This document shows, in pieces, positions 34,918 to 47,324 of a DNA stretch of 64,000 nucleotides. Position numbers and translations under genes: made by a program. Position 1 is the first letter of the stretch; each line of letters opens with the position of its first letter. The notes below the pieces were generated by a model, which was given only the letters and a program-made list of their open reading frames with translations, had not been told where the DNA came from and made no database searches. The DNA is from Proteromonas lacertae (Eukaryota; Sar; Bigyra; Opalinata; Proteromonadidae), in contig NGBS01001169.1 of assembly GCA_002245135.1 (NCBI GenBank), forward strand, positions 1-64,000, given 5' to 3'.

Positions 34918-36338
34918 TTAAGAACTACTTTTCTTGTTACTACTATTATCTTCTTCTTCTTTTTTCTTGTAATACTTACTGCTGGCTTCAAACCATCCAT
35001 TTGGATGATTTCCCACTTCACTATCATCTCCGCCAGGATGGCTATATATCCAATGCTTCTTACAAGCAATTTGATAGTCACCATGTTCAACAGATTGCAT
35101 AATATCATTAACCTCATCATCTTTTCTTCCCAAACTAATTAACATCTTTTTAACCACATATTTATCTAAGTGTTTAAAAGGACAACCATGATATTCATCT
35201 GGTCCTGGAGCACTTCCTAATATTATCTTTCTACAGGAATATGGAGTATAATCTGCTCTTTTTCCTTCTTTTCCATAATTGTGTCTTATATTATAAGCAT
35301 ATTCTTTTGCAAACTTATCAGCTGTAACATTACAAAATTCATTTGCCCAATACATCAAGGCATCTTCTAATGATAATCCTATTCCTTTTAAGAATAATCC
35401 ATATTGCATTCTACCTAAATGTTTGAGATGATGTGTTGAATGTAATTTTGTTTGAAGATAATTCATACATAGAGGAAATGATGTTTTTGATAACTAAATA
35501 TAAAAAATAAAATAATAAATAAATAAATATTATATATATATATACAATTGGTATATTTTCTTTTGTAACATTTCCTGACACTTTAGTATTTGAATAATCT
35601 TTACCAATATATTGATTTGGTAAACTCTTAATAAATGAAGCTAATCGACTATCATTCATGACTTTATCTAAATTCTTTGATGTGTTTATTAAATAAGATG
35701 ATAATTTTGATTTGAACTTTCCTCTGATTATTGAACTACTTTCTTTTTCTAATACATAACAAAAACCTTTCTTTATAATAACAGATCGGTTTTTCACTAA
35801 GTCTGGTACATCTTCGAATTTTACAATAAATACACTTGTTGGTGGATTTCTATAGAATGTTTGTATCTCTTTATATAATAATGATGAAGGATCTAATGTT
35901 TCAGTTTTATATCCGTATTTTTTCATGAAAATACCTCTGTTTTTGATGTTTAAATGATTGTATCTATATACAAATAGCTTAGCCTCTTGTTCAATAAACC
36001 ATCTTCGATGATCTTCACTATCACAATAAGCATATCTTAGAATGTGATGTGATATTCTGTCTTTTTCTATATCTTCTGGTTTATCAATAGTTAAACGATC
36101 TGTAATTACTTTTTGAAGTTCTTTGTCGAATTTATCTGCTGGAAGAGATCTTGCTGTACAATCTTCAATAGTCTTTAAAACTAAGCATATAAAATAATAT
36201 GAAATCTATACCCATCAATCTATCTAATGCGTATGATTCAAAACTCTCTAAAGAGAGAGGAGCAAGAGGTGGATCTTCATAAAATGACAAACACATAACT
36301 TCATCTTTGCTTTTAGTATTACCAAATACGTTCTGCAT
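34918..36338 (-). CDS. PRI2: DNA primase large subunit
   Basis: Iron-sulfur subunit of the polymerase alpha-primase complex. Start MQNVFGNTKSKDEV. Landmarks: DRISHHILRYAYCDSEDHRR, WFIEQEAKLFVYRY, LVKNRSVIIKKGFCYV, PNQYIGKDYS. The C-terminal 4Fe-4S domain is complete, with four Cys in SFPLCMNYL, YTPYSCRKIIL, HGCPFKHLD and YQIACKKHW, plus GRMQYGLFLKGIGLSLEDAL and IRHNYGKEGKRADYTP. Introns: GTATAGATTT...GCTTAG near 36200 and GTATATATAT...ATTTAG near 35490-35540. The end is NHPNGWFEASSKYYKKK plus a Ser/Asn tail. No frame error. Divergent from the helicase at 36434 with 95 bp between starts. Confidence 0.93.
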
Positions 36339-36433
36339 AGTTTAAATAATTAATATTGTTGTATTTTCAATAGAAAAATGAAGAGCGCCAAAATTTAACT
36401 CAAACTCATCGACAAGCCTTAATTGAGATTGAA

Positions 36434-39400
36434 TGAAAAGAAAGACAGAAGAAGTATTTAAAAAGCCTTCGTATTTGATTTTCTTTTTGACATAAAACTA
36501 TAGAAAGAGGAGAGTAATTGAACGAGGTGAAGACACTTCTCTATCAAATCAAAAAGCTATTCTCTTTTCTAAAGACAGAGATTTGAAACTTTCTGATTTT
36601 TATAAAAAATTATTAGACTTTAAAATATTTTCATCAGAGTATATTATGGTTTATAATTATCTCTTTAGTCCAGTTGAGTTTCCCAAAATACCATCAGAAT
36701 TTAAAGATATTACTGAGTATAGAATACATTAAATAACTGAATTAGATATGAAAATTCTTTTCAACCAATTCTTTTTGCAGAATTAGAAGCTCAAATAAAG
36801 AACTCGTTAGAAAAAACAAATATACAACCATCTGAATTTAATTGGATGGAAACTAACAGCAGACAAGTCCATTCATTCTATACAATCGAATTAGAATCTC
36901 ATAATTGTAAAGAAGAATATATTGAAAACTTCGTATTAATAGCAAAATCAAAAGACTATAATAAGAAAGATCCTAATTCATATATGACAGGAATAATTAG
37001 ATTGTCAGATACAAATCAATACAATTATGATGATAATGATGATGATTATAATGGTAATGTTACTATATCAGTGATAATCGATATAGAAAAGTGGAAAATA
37101 TTTAGAAAAGGAATAGATAAATCAACGTATTTATTTATTATAGTTATTAAATAGTATACTTTATGTTTATAAATCTGAACAACTATCATCGACAATAAGA
37201 GAATATTTATCAATTAAATCTGTTCATTTATTTCCTTTATTGAATCAATTATTAAGATATGAAGCAGGAGTATAATAATTATTATTATATTTATTGTATA
37301 TATAGTTACCTGCAACTAAACGTCTTACTGTTGCTCCAAAGTATAATGAGTATATAAGTAATTCATTTAACGAATCTCAATATAATTCAATTATGAACTG
37401 CTCAATGACAAGAGGTTTTCATCTTATTCAAGGACCTCCAGGAACTGGGAAAACTAAAACACTGTTAGGGTTAATCAATACATTACATATTCATCAATAT
37501 CAAGTATATCTAATTAATAATTTAAATATTGTTTTATAGATTTATAATGATCGATTAGTTGAACATTATGCTGATTTTCCAGAAATATATGATCCAAGTA
37601 AAGATATTAGTAAAGATAATGAAAATAATAATAATACCAATAATTCATCAAATAATAGTGGCTATTTATCATTAATAGCTTCATCTATGAGAAACATCCA
37701 TAAGACATCGAAAATCCCTCCAAAACCAAGAATGTTGGTTACAGCACCATCTAATTCAGCTGTGGATGAAATAATCCGTAGATTAATTGATATAAAGTTT
37801 AGGGATGGAACTGGTACACAATATAATCCGAATATCGTAAGAATTGGAGTTGGTGCTTCTAGAGATATAGAATCTGTTACTTTAAATATGATTTCTAAAT
37901 CTGTATTATATAATATAATTATTAATGTTATGTATTTATTTAATGAATAGTATGATATTGATCCAAATAGAAAACAGAGTTTTATAGGCGACAGATTAGC
38001 AAAGATTCAGAATAATCAAAAGAGAATATATGAATTAAAAGGTGAAATAAAGTTAAAGAAAAATACTATAATTAATGGTAGAAAGTTCACAAAAGAAGTG
38101 AAAACTGAAGTATTAAGCAATCCAGAGTATAAATATAGTTATATATATATATATATATATAGGTTTTGTCGAAATATAGGTACTTTATTACATCATATTG
38201 AAGAGAATGATCGTTTACAAAGTGAAGTGAATTATGTAAATAATGGGAAAGAATCAAGAGATGTTGATATATTAGAAAAAGCGGATATTATCTTCACTAC
38301 ACTATCATCCTCAGGATTGTCAATATTAGACAACTTGGAATTGAATAATAGACAAATTGAAACGGTTATTATTGATGAAGCAGCACAATCAACGGAATTA
38401 CAGACTTTAATTCCGTTGAGATTTGGATGTGCACATGTATTTATATATATATATATATATTCCATTGTTTTTATTTATTATTAATTATCAATAGTGTGTC
38501 TTAGTTGGAGATCATAATCAATTACCAGCCACAATTGTCAGTAAAGCTGCCATCAATTCAAATTATCAACGTTCATTATTTGAAAGATTAATTGATTTGA
38601 AATATAAACTTAATTTCTTAGACACTCAATATCGTAGTAATCCAGAAATAATGAAATTTCCATCAGATTTCTTCTATAAAGGTAAATTGAAGAGTTATTC
38701 AGGTTTACAATATAGTAGAGTGTTAGAATGTCATAAAATGCCAATTTTTGGTGTATATTTATATGATTTTATATATATAAACATAGCCTTTCAATTACTT
38801 TAATGTTGTATATGGAAGAGAAGAAAGTAAAGATAAATCATTTGCAAATAGAAATGAAGCAGAGTTTGTTATTCTTCTAATAGAAAAACTGAAATTCTGT
38901 TATCCTAATTTACCAATCCAGAAACGTATAGGTATAATCTCACCTTATAAAGGACAAGTAAATTTGATTCAAGAGTTAATCAACCAAAAATTTCCATATG
39001 ATTCAATAGAAGTAAATACAGTAGATGGATATCAAGGCAGAGAAAAAGACTTTATCATCTTAACTACAGTTAGAGCTAATAAACAGAGAAATCTTGGTTT
39101 TTTAGATGATTTGAGAAGAATGAATGTTTCAATTACAAGAGCAAAGTATTGTTTTTGGATTGTTGGCAATTCAGGCACTTTGAATAGCAATGAAGCTTGG
39201 AGAGAATTAATCACTTACTCACATAAAAACCATCATTTCTACCATTATTATACAGTAGAAGATGTATATAATACATTTGATAGAGAAATAAATTATGCAG
39301 TAAATCAAAATAAAAAACCTAAGGTGGAATATCTAATACGTATAGATTATATATATTATCAATAGAAAACGGATCTGCTAGATATTGATTTAGTTAATTC

Positions 39401-39437
39401 TTTTAGTACTTTTACATGTGTTGATTTGAAAATGTAA
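36434..39437 (+). CDS. Sen1/senataxin-like SF1B helicase
   Basis: Predicted RNA:DNA helicase acting in transcription termination and R-loop removal. About ten introns of 28-55 nt join the exons without frame errors. Pre-helicase part: PKIPSEFKDITEYENSFQPI, LFAELEAQIKNSLEKT. Motifs: IQGPPGTGKTKT (I), VTAPSNSAVDEI (Ia), VIIDEAAQSTE (II), LVGDHNQLPAT (III), DTQYRSNPEI (IV), VNTVDGYQGREKDFII (V), RRMNVSITRAKYCFWIVGN (VI). All match Sen1/Upf1-type enzymes, with the DEAAQ form typical of that group. An Asn-rich insert (NENNNNTNNSSNNSG) follows motif I. The start exon MKRKTEE is followed by an intron whose acceptor is ambiguous by four bases. Short (about 850 residues) because the long N-terminus of senataxin is absent. 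Confidence 0.87.
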
Positions 39438-39516
39438 GAAAATATGTGTTTAAAACACTTCAAAAATAGAAAAACCAACCATTAAAAACGACTAAATTTT
39501 TAGAAACATAAAACAA

Positions 39517-40639
39517 TTGTTTTTTTATGAAATAATGACAGAAGCTCTAAAAAAATGTCTATCTGAGAATGGACTCTTGTTAGGAAATAACAATAAGAGT
39601 TTGTATACCGTTAAGAGGAAAATTGGGAGAGGATCTTATGGAGTTGTTTGCGAAGTAGAAAACACAAATGAACACAACGAATATGCTCTAAAATGTTGTA
39701 CTAAAGTATTAGCTAATAGATTTAGAGCTTTGGCTTTAGCAAGAGAGTTGGTTTATGGTAGAATGTTAGACAATCCTTATATATTACCAATTTATGACAT
39801 TTTACAACCAGAAGATATGTCAAATATCACAAGATTGAGTTATACTACTCAATTAATGGATTCTGATTTAAGAAAGTTGTTGAAATGCCAACCTGTACTT
39901 CACAAATTTCAAATTCCAATACATATTATACCAAATACTCAGTGGTTTATGTTATTTACACAAAGTGGGATTAATTCACAGAGATTTAAAACCTGATAAT
40001 ATTCTCATCAATAGAGACTTTTCAATTAGAATATGTGATTTTGGTATATCTCGATCGTATGTAAATAATGAGAATCTAACACCGTTAGTAACAACAAGAT
40101 GGTATAGATCACCAGAAATGATTTTAGGAAATAAAAAATACAATGAAAAAGTTGATATATTTGCAGTTGGTTGTATATTAAGTGAATTATTGCAATGTCC
40201 AAATGGTGATAATAAAGCCTTATTTGAAAGTAAATCTCATTCTCATCAATTAGATTCAATAATTAGTCTGATGGGAGTTTCAAGTGATGTAAGTTGGGTA
40301 GAAAGTGAACAAAGTAAAAAAGTAATGTTAAGATATGTAGGAATGAAAGGTAAATTTGATAGTATTTTCAATGAAAGTAAATATGATAGAGATGCTGTAG
40401 ATTTATTGAAACATTTACTAGAAGTTGATCCTAATAAGAGATATTCTGCTTTAGAAGCTTTAAATCATCCTTTTATTAGATGTCACAATCAATATTATGA
40501 TATTGAAGAAGATGACATCAATTATAGTGAAATTAGTAGAATAGACTTCGGTATTAAAGAAGATGCTGATATAAATGAATTAAAGAAAATAATAGTAAAT
40601 GAAATTCAAATGTATCATCATTTTCCTCAAGCTAGTTAG
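39517..40639 (+). CDS. MAPK-like protein kinase, one frame displacement
   Basis: ATG 39535 (MTEALKKC) is as likely a start as 39517. Kinase motifs: [18 protein letters not shown] (Lys), ARELVYG (Glu), [62 protein letters not shown]. The RWYRSPE and DIFAVGCI context is MAPK/CDK-like. The activation loop reads [13 protein letters not shown], so the MAPK TxY dual-phosphorylation motif is absent. At 39916-39917 one C of a CC pair is surplus: removing it gives [20 protein letters not shown] directly before [11 protein letters not shown], exactly the expected helix. As written, the first frame ends 80 nt later. Intronless, about 370 residues. Confidence 0.8.
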
Positions 40640-40817
40640 AGTTTTTTTTAATTTTTTTCAATCTTCATTTTTCAATTACATTTTTCAACCTTAATTAATC
40701 TTTATATACGTAATATAATATGAACTATAGAATAATTTGTGTATTTAAAAAAGAATAATGAATATTTCTATTTAATAAAAATAGATTCGTTAGAATAACA
40801 GATTTTCAAAAATCTTA

Positions 40818-41821
40818 ATGAATTCAGATACCTGGATATCAGAAAAGGATGACTTTTGGCCAGGTATATATACTTTTTATAACAATTGAATTTTCATGTT
40901 CTTTAAAAACACAAGACAATAATTATATAATTTTTAGGCCTCAAGTTGTCTTTGAAGATAAAAAATGAAGTATACCATGGAAAATCAGATTATCAAGTAT
41001 ATTTATGAATGTATAATATGAATAATAGGATATTAGAGTTTTTGATTCTTACAGTTTTGGTCGTGTATTGAGTTTAGATGATGAATTTCAAATTACTGAG
41101 AAGGATGAATTTGCATATCAAGAGATGATTACTCACATACCTCTCTTTAGCCATAAATCACCCAATAATGTATTAATAGTTGGTGGTGGTGATGGAGGTG
41201 TATTACGTGAAGTATTAAAACATCAAAATGTAGAGAAAGTAGTAGAATGTGAAATAGACAAAAAAGTAGTAGAAATCTGTAAGAAATATTTTCCTGATCA
41301 TATTAAAGGTGCTTATGATGATAAAAGAACAACATTGATCTGTGAAGATGCATTTAATTACTTAGAGAACCATAACAATGAATTTGATGTAATTATTATC
41401 GACAGTAGTGATCCAATTGGTCCAGCTGAAGATCTTTACACTGAAAGCTTCTATTCGAAAATAAAAGATTCGTTGAAACCCAATGGAATAATGTGTATGC
41501 AAGCAGAATCAATGTGGACCCACTTAGACTTAATAAAATCAATGTTAACTGATTGTAAAAAGTGTTTTGAAAATTATACATATTGCTACACAACAATTCC
41601 TACCTATTCTCCCTGGCGATATTGGATTTATATTGTGTTCTAATGATCCTGATAGTATTATTTATATTATTAATATACAATGTTGAATAGAAGATCTTTT
41701 TTATCACCCAAGGCCAGTGCCAGAGTCAATGTTGTGCGATTTAAAGTATTATGATAATGATATTCATTTAGCATCATTTGTATTACCTAGATTCGTTAAA
41801 AATGAATTAAGTGACGTATAA
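40818..41821 (+). CDS. Spermidine synthase-like protein, copy 1
   Basis: Aminopropyltransferase fold that moves the propylamine group from decarboxylated AdoMet to putrescine. Exons: MNSDTWISEKDDFWPG, LKLSLKIKNEVYHGKSDYQ, DIRVFDSYSFGRVLSLDDE onwards. Family motifs: ITEKDEFAYQEMITH, VLIVGGGDGGVLREVLKH, VECEIDKKVVEICKKYFPDH, DVIIIDSSDPIGPAEDLY. A surplus C in the CCC at 41611-41613 displaces the frame; skipping it gives TYSPGDIGFILCSND, which matches the paralogue. A 37-nt intron (GTATTATTTA...GAATAG) then leads to HPRPVPESMLCDLKYYDND and FVLPRFVKNELSDV, stop at 41821. It ends shortly after this and lacks the C-terminal membrane helix of copy 2. Confidence 0.85.
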
Positions 41822-42028
41822 ATATTCTATTATCTATTGTTTAATCTAGTTAATTGGTACATATCATATATCTAATAAAAAATAGTGAAATAGATATAGT
41901 GAAATATTAATATTAAATTATTATAGTAAAATGACATTTTCTTGTTTGTTATTTTTTTAAATATTATAATTATATCCGTTTCAAATTTTCAAACATAATC
42001 CAAATTAACATTTTGCATTTTTGAGAAA

Positions 42029-43120
42029 ATGAGTGATGAAAAATGGTTTAATGAAAAAGATGAGTTTTGGCCTGGTATATATTTACTTTATATTATTTAT
42101 TAATGCAATTTAATCTTTTAATAACTCATATTAATCTAAAATAGGTCAAAGATTCTCTTTAAAAATCAAAGAAGATTTGTATCATGAAAGATCTGAATTT
42201 CAAGTATATCAGATGTAATATATATGATTAGGATATCCGTGTTTTTGATTCTGAATCTTTTGGAAGAGTAATGACTCTTGATGATGCATATCAAATCACC
42301 GAAAAAGATGAATTTGCATATCAAGAAATGATTGTTCATCTTCCATTATTTTCACATCCTAAATCCAAAGAAAATATTAGTTGTAGGTGCAGGTGATGGT
42401 GGTGTAATTCGTGAATTATTAAGACATGAAACTGTTGAAGAAATCGTTCAATGCGAATTAGATGCAAAAGTTATTGAAGTGTGTAAGAAATACTTCCCAA
42501 ATCATATCCAAGGTGCTTATGACAATCCAAAAGTGAAAGTATTATACGAAGATGCTGCTAAATATGTAGAAAGACACACCGATGAATTTGATGTAATTAT
42601 TGTTGATAGTAGTGATCCAGTTGGTCCAGCTGAGACATTATATACACCAGAATTCTACCGTAACTGTCACAATGCATTGAAATCCAATGGTATTATGGCT
42701 ACACAAGGAGAATGTATCTGGAATCACTTATCATTGATTAAAAAGTGTTTCATTAGTTGTAGAGAAGTATTCGCTAGTGTAAGTTATGCCTATGTAACAA
42801 TACCATCCTACCCATCTGGACAAATTGGTTTTATGATATGTTCAAATAATTCAAACATCAGTAACTTTTATAATCCAAGACCAGTACCAGAGTCAATGTT
42901 AAGTAATTTGAGATATTATGATAGAAATGTTCATATTGCTGCCTTTGTTTTACCTCGATTTGTTAAAACTGAACTTGGAAATTTATTACATCCAGTTCAA
43001 ATCGTTGAAGGAGATGAAACAACAATTGTTCCAAAGTCAATGATGAAAATATCACTTGGAATGAATATTGTTTTTGGCGTTAGTTTAGCTGGAGCTTTAA
43101 TCTATCTTTACAAACATTAA
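42029..43120 (+). CDS. Spermidine synthase-like protein, copy 2, with C-terminal membrane helix
   Basis: Start MSDEKWFNEKDEFWPG, then introns GTATATATTTA...AATAG and GTATATCAGA...TTAG, in the same places as copy 1, so the two are tandem duplicates. Motifs: ILVVGAGDGGVIRELLRHE, VQCELDAKVIEVCKKYFPNH, DVIIVDSSDPVGPAETLY, TQGECIWNHLSLIK, SYPSGQIGFMICSN, NPRPVPESMLSNLRYYD. A surplus C at 42365-42366 breaks the frame just before ILVVGAG; skipping it gives HPKSKKILVVG, matching copy 1 (HKSPNNVLIVG). After the catalytic domain (ending FVKTELGNLLHPVQIVEGDE) comes a single hydrophobic helix, SLGMNIVFGVSLAGALIYLY, and then KH. Spermidine synthases are normally soluble, so this tail anchor is unusual. 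Confidence 0.87.
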
Positions 43121-43285
43121 AATATTGATAATTAATGATATGTTATTTCTTTAATTTTGCTTTTATTTGTTATATTTTGATAATTAAAAGTGTAACTGAT
43201 CAAATCAGTTTGAAGTGGCTCGATTCTTCATTTGCATTTTTAAACGAAGTAGTTGTTTATTTGATTGTAGAGAATATCTTTAAAA

Positions 43286-45462
43286 ATGAGTGATGAATAC
43301 AGTTCTAATATAAATATTTTTACAGCGAATAGTATTCTATAATTTGTATTTTAAAACAGGAATAATAAAAAATATATTGAATATACTCCCAGAAAATCCA
43401 AGATTCTTGCTAATCCTAGATGATTACACCAGAATGATTGTTAATAACGCTTGTGGTCAATTTGATTTATACGACGAAGGTTGTGTTGGTATATAATATT
43501 CTCAAAATCATATTCAAATAGATATTGATTTTATTGACAATGAAAGAGAAAAGTTGGAGTGTTTAGATGTAGTTTATCTAATCAACTGGTCAGAATCAAG
43601 TTTAAACCGATTACACAATGATTTCTCCTATTATGAGGGTAAAGATAATGAATCAAACCCAGCATGGTGGGAAAAACTTGTATTTATGGGAATGTCATCA
43701 GTAAAAGTTGAATATTGTCTATATGATAGAGTTTACATATTGTTCCCAAGACGTATATAAATATATTTACTATTATAATATAATAGCTGCTCCACAATCA
43801 GTAATTGATGGAATTCACAATAATCCTTTATTAAACAAAAGATTAAAAGGAATAGAAACGATGAATTGTGACTTCATACCAATAGAACCACAGTTATTTA
43901 GTTTAGGTATAAAAGATGCATTTGAAATATTATATGGGCCAACAAATGAAACAACAATGAAGAAAAGACTAACACCAACAGAACTAATCGAAGAAATTGC
44001 ACAAAAAGTATTATATGGTTATTTATATACATTATAGTTATTGACATTTTGTATAACAATCAATGAAAATCCAATTATACGTTACAAGCATGGAAGTATT
44101 AACGAAGCATTAGCGAAAAGGTTTTCTGAATTAATGGAAGATTATCATACTAAAAATCCTCAATCACCATTATTCCAATTAAATCCAGATATTCCAAGAG
44201 GTGAAATCATATTTTTAGATCGTCAATTTGATATGGTAACTCCATTTTTACATGAAGCAACTTATCAAGGAATGACTTATGATTTATTGCCAATAACAGA
44301 TGAAAGAGAATATCAATATATGGCGAATGTTGGTGGTGAAGATAAACTCAAAACTGTTTTATTGAATTATGAAGATACAATTTGGATTAAGTATAGTCAT
44401 GTCAATATACAGAATGCATTAAGTATATATATATATATATTATTATTATATTTGTTTAGCTGAAATTGTATCACAAGCTGATTTATTCAAATCAAAAACA
44501 GCTGAAATGCAACAGAAAGCAAGAGAAGGTGGTGATATGACAGGTGTTGCTGATTTATTAAAGTCAGTGGGTGATATAGGCAAGTTATCAAGTTTATATA
44601 ACCTTCATATGCATATATTGAGCGAAATTACAGAAATATTCAAAGATCCATCTAGAGGATTATTTGATTTAATACAATTAGTATATATTCTTTATATCGA
44701 TATATATATATATATAATGATAGGAGCAAATGATGGCTTCAGATACATTACCAGATGGTAGTGGAATCAAAGATGATGATCGTTGTAGAGAAGATACATT
44801 GAAGAATACAATAGAATGTGTAGAATTGAACTTACCAATGGAAGATAAAACAAGATTATTATTACTTATATATAATCTGTTTGAAAAGTGCAAATTCAAC
44901 TGAACTTGAACAATATTTACAATTTGCCAATTTGATGCCTAAATATAGAAGAGTATTAGAGAATATATCATTAGCTGGAATTAAGATAGGAACTGGATTA
45001 ATATTGAGAGATGAAGAAAAGAAAGCCAGAAAAAAACATGCCAAATTACTAGCAGCAAAAGCCAAGAAAACAAATGGAGTTAACATTCGATTTGAACCAT
45101 TTGTTGGTGATGTTTTGAATGGAATATTAGATAAGATATTACCTGCTGGTTTATATCCTTATTTAGATAAACAAACTAAGCTTGAAGAAGTTGATACTGG
45201 TGTTTATAGAACTTATAAGAAAGAAGTAATCACAATTCACAATATTCAAGGACATAACCGTGAAAGAAAAGATCCAGAAACGAAAGGTAATAGAATTATT
45301 ATATTTATGAGTGGTGGTGGTACTTATGCTGAATCAAGAAGTGTTTATGAACATATTGTTGTTGGTAGAAGAGAGATTATTTTTGGATCTACTGAGATAT
45401 TAAAACCTAATGAATATTTAGATGTTATTCATAACTTGAATCCAGTAACAGATACATTGTAA
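43286..45462 (+). CDS. Sec1/Munc18 (SM) family protein
   Basis: Cytosolic regulator of SNARE-mediated fusion, most like the exocytic Sec1/Munc18 branch. At least six introns, including TA-rich ones near 44425 and 44690. Landmarks: RFLLILDDYTRMIVNNACG, LECLDVVYLINWSE, KVEYCLYDRVYILFPRR, FDMVTPFLHEATYQGMTYD, LLPITDEREYQY, GDIGKLSSLYNLHMHILSEI, ILPAGLYPYLD, IIIFMSGGGTYAESRSVYEH, VVGRREIIFGSTEIL. One surplus A in a run of four (44884-44887) must be skipped to pass from LLLLIYNLFE to SANSTELEQYLQFANL. Length about 590 residues, usual for SM proteins. Confidence 0.85.
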
Positions 45463-45597
45463 TTAATACTTTTCTTTTTTAAATATTCTTTTTTCTTCTT
45501 TCATCATTTAACAACAAAAAACAACAAAGGAAAAATACTTATATAAAGACATAAATGATGATAGTTTTCTTTTAAAAGCACTTATTACTTATTATAC

Positions 45598-47287
45598 TTA
45601 TTCTACCAAACTTCTTTTTACAGGTGTAAGAGGAATTTTCATTTGACTTGTACGACTTGCTTCTGATTTTTGAGGCAATTTAATTTCAACACTGGAAGTA
45701 GTAAAACCAGACTTTCTTAAACTAACTGGAGTAACTCCACCATCAGTATTAGCTGCAGTTCTAGAGGATGTTGTTGATTTGTTGGTAGTTGTACTAAATA
45801 GAAAATTAGTTCCTGATGTAACAAACTCTGGAGGACTATCAAAACCATTAACAAGTAAATTGGATTAAAGAAAAATAAATAAAAATAGATTAGAAGATTA
45901 GTTAAAAAAAAGATATAATAAATCATATCATCCAATACAATACTATCATCTTTTGATTTTAAATAAATTGCCTTCTGAGCTCCAGGTTCTAGTTTTGTAT
46001 AATTTTCATACCATTTCAAAACAACACCAGAATTTTGAAAGTGAGTAGAAGTCATAAAAGTATAAAATGCGTTTGTAAACATCAAACTTTCTATCTCTTT
46101 CATTGGTTCATCAAATATATCAATAGATCTACATCCTTCCTTCATTTTCTTATCTACTTCTTCTCTCATTTTATGATTAATATTAATTTCATAATCACCT
46201 TCTATTTTTATAAATCTATTGAATATATGTTCAACACATTTTGACATTGTCATTTCACTCAAATTCTTAGCTGCTCTTAATTCAGTTACTGCTTCCCAAA
46301 ATACCATATTCTCTTCCGTTAATAAATCTTTCATGTGTTTCTTTAAATAATACCTCATTATTGGATCTGTAAGCACGTGTTTAAAGAATGATTGTGTGTC
46401 TGGAGATATATCTTTAGTTTTACTTCTAAAATACCATTTCTTAAATGGAGTTAATAGGAATAAATTGATGGCTAATGCTAATATTTCAATCATAAATAAT
46501 GATTGTATTAACACTGTATTTGGATAATGATTGGATGTAGCAAATACAGATAAAGGATTTAACAGTAATATTAACGATGTATAAAAACAAGATCTTGTAA
46601 CTTGTAGAGTTGATTTGCCCATTTTATTCTTATTATTATATATTCTAATAACAAAGAAGAAATTAACAAACAATATCACAAACTATAGTTATAATAGATA
46701 AAGTATTATACAATTAAAATATCTCTAAATCCATATTTCAAATTATCTGAATTTCTACATGCTTTCATTACAACTATTTTACCTCCCATTTCAATATCCC
46801 AATTATCGAAGTAAGGAGATACAAAGTATATAATTAACGCTTCTAATATAATAGTTGGTACTAAGAATTGTAATAGATAAAAAATATCTTTAAGAAAGAT
46901 AATATTATCATTTACAAATTTGGTATTGATTTGAGATACAGTACATAAAGTAGAACTATATAATAATAATAAGTATAAGTATATATATATATAATACACT
47001 GCTAATATCATAGATCCTAAACTTCTAAACACTTGCATAACAGTACAATTTGCTTCATTAAATTCAGCTATATACATAATCAATGCAATAATCATAAACA
47101 AATAACCTATTTCACAACTAATGAAGAATGCTGGTGGCAATCTTGTTCTAATATCAGCATAATCTCTCATTGTACATACGAGTTGGAATATAACATTTAA
47201 TATACAAAATATAACCACAATTATAGTGGTTACTTGAATTGCTATATTCTTATTTAACCATTCTATTTATATAATAACATAAAATAT

Positions 47288-47324
<37 letters not shown>

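Noticed and set aside
38120-38165. TA-repeat tracts as possible replication origin or telomere-like sequence
   Set aside because: Each tract lies inside a GTAT...TAG intron that restores a conserved reading frame, so they are intron sequence.
40640-40817. Possible tRNA or small RNA in the AT-rich spacer
   Set aside because: No cloverleaf, box A/B or conserved T-arm could be traced by eye here or in the other spacers.
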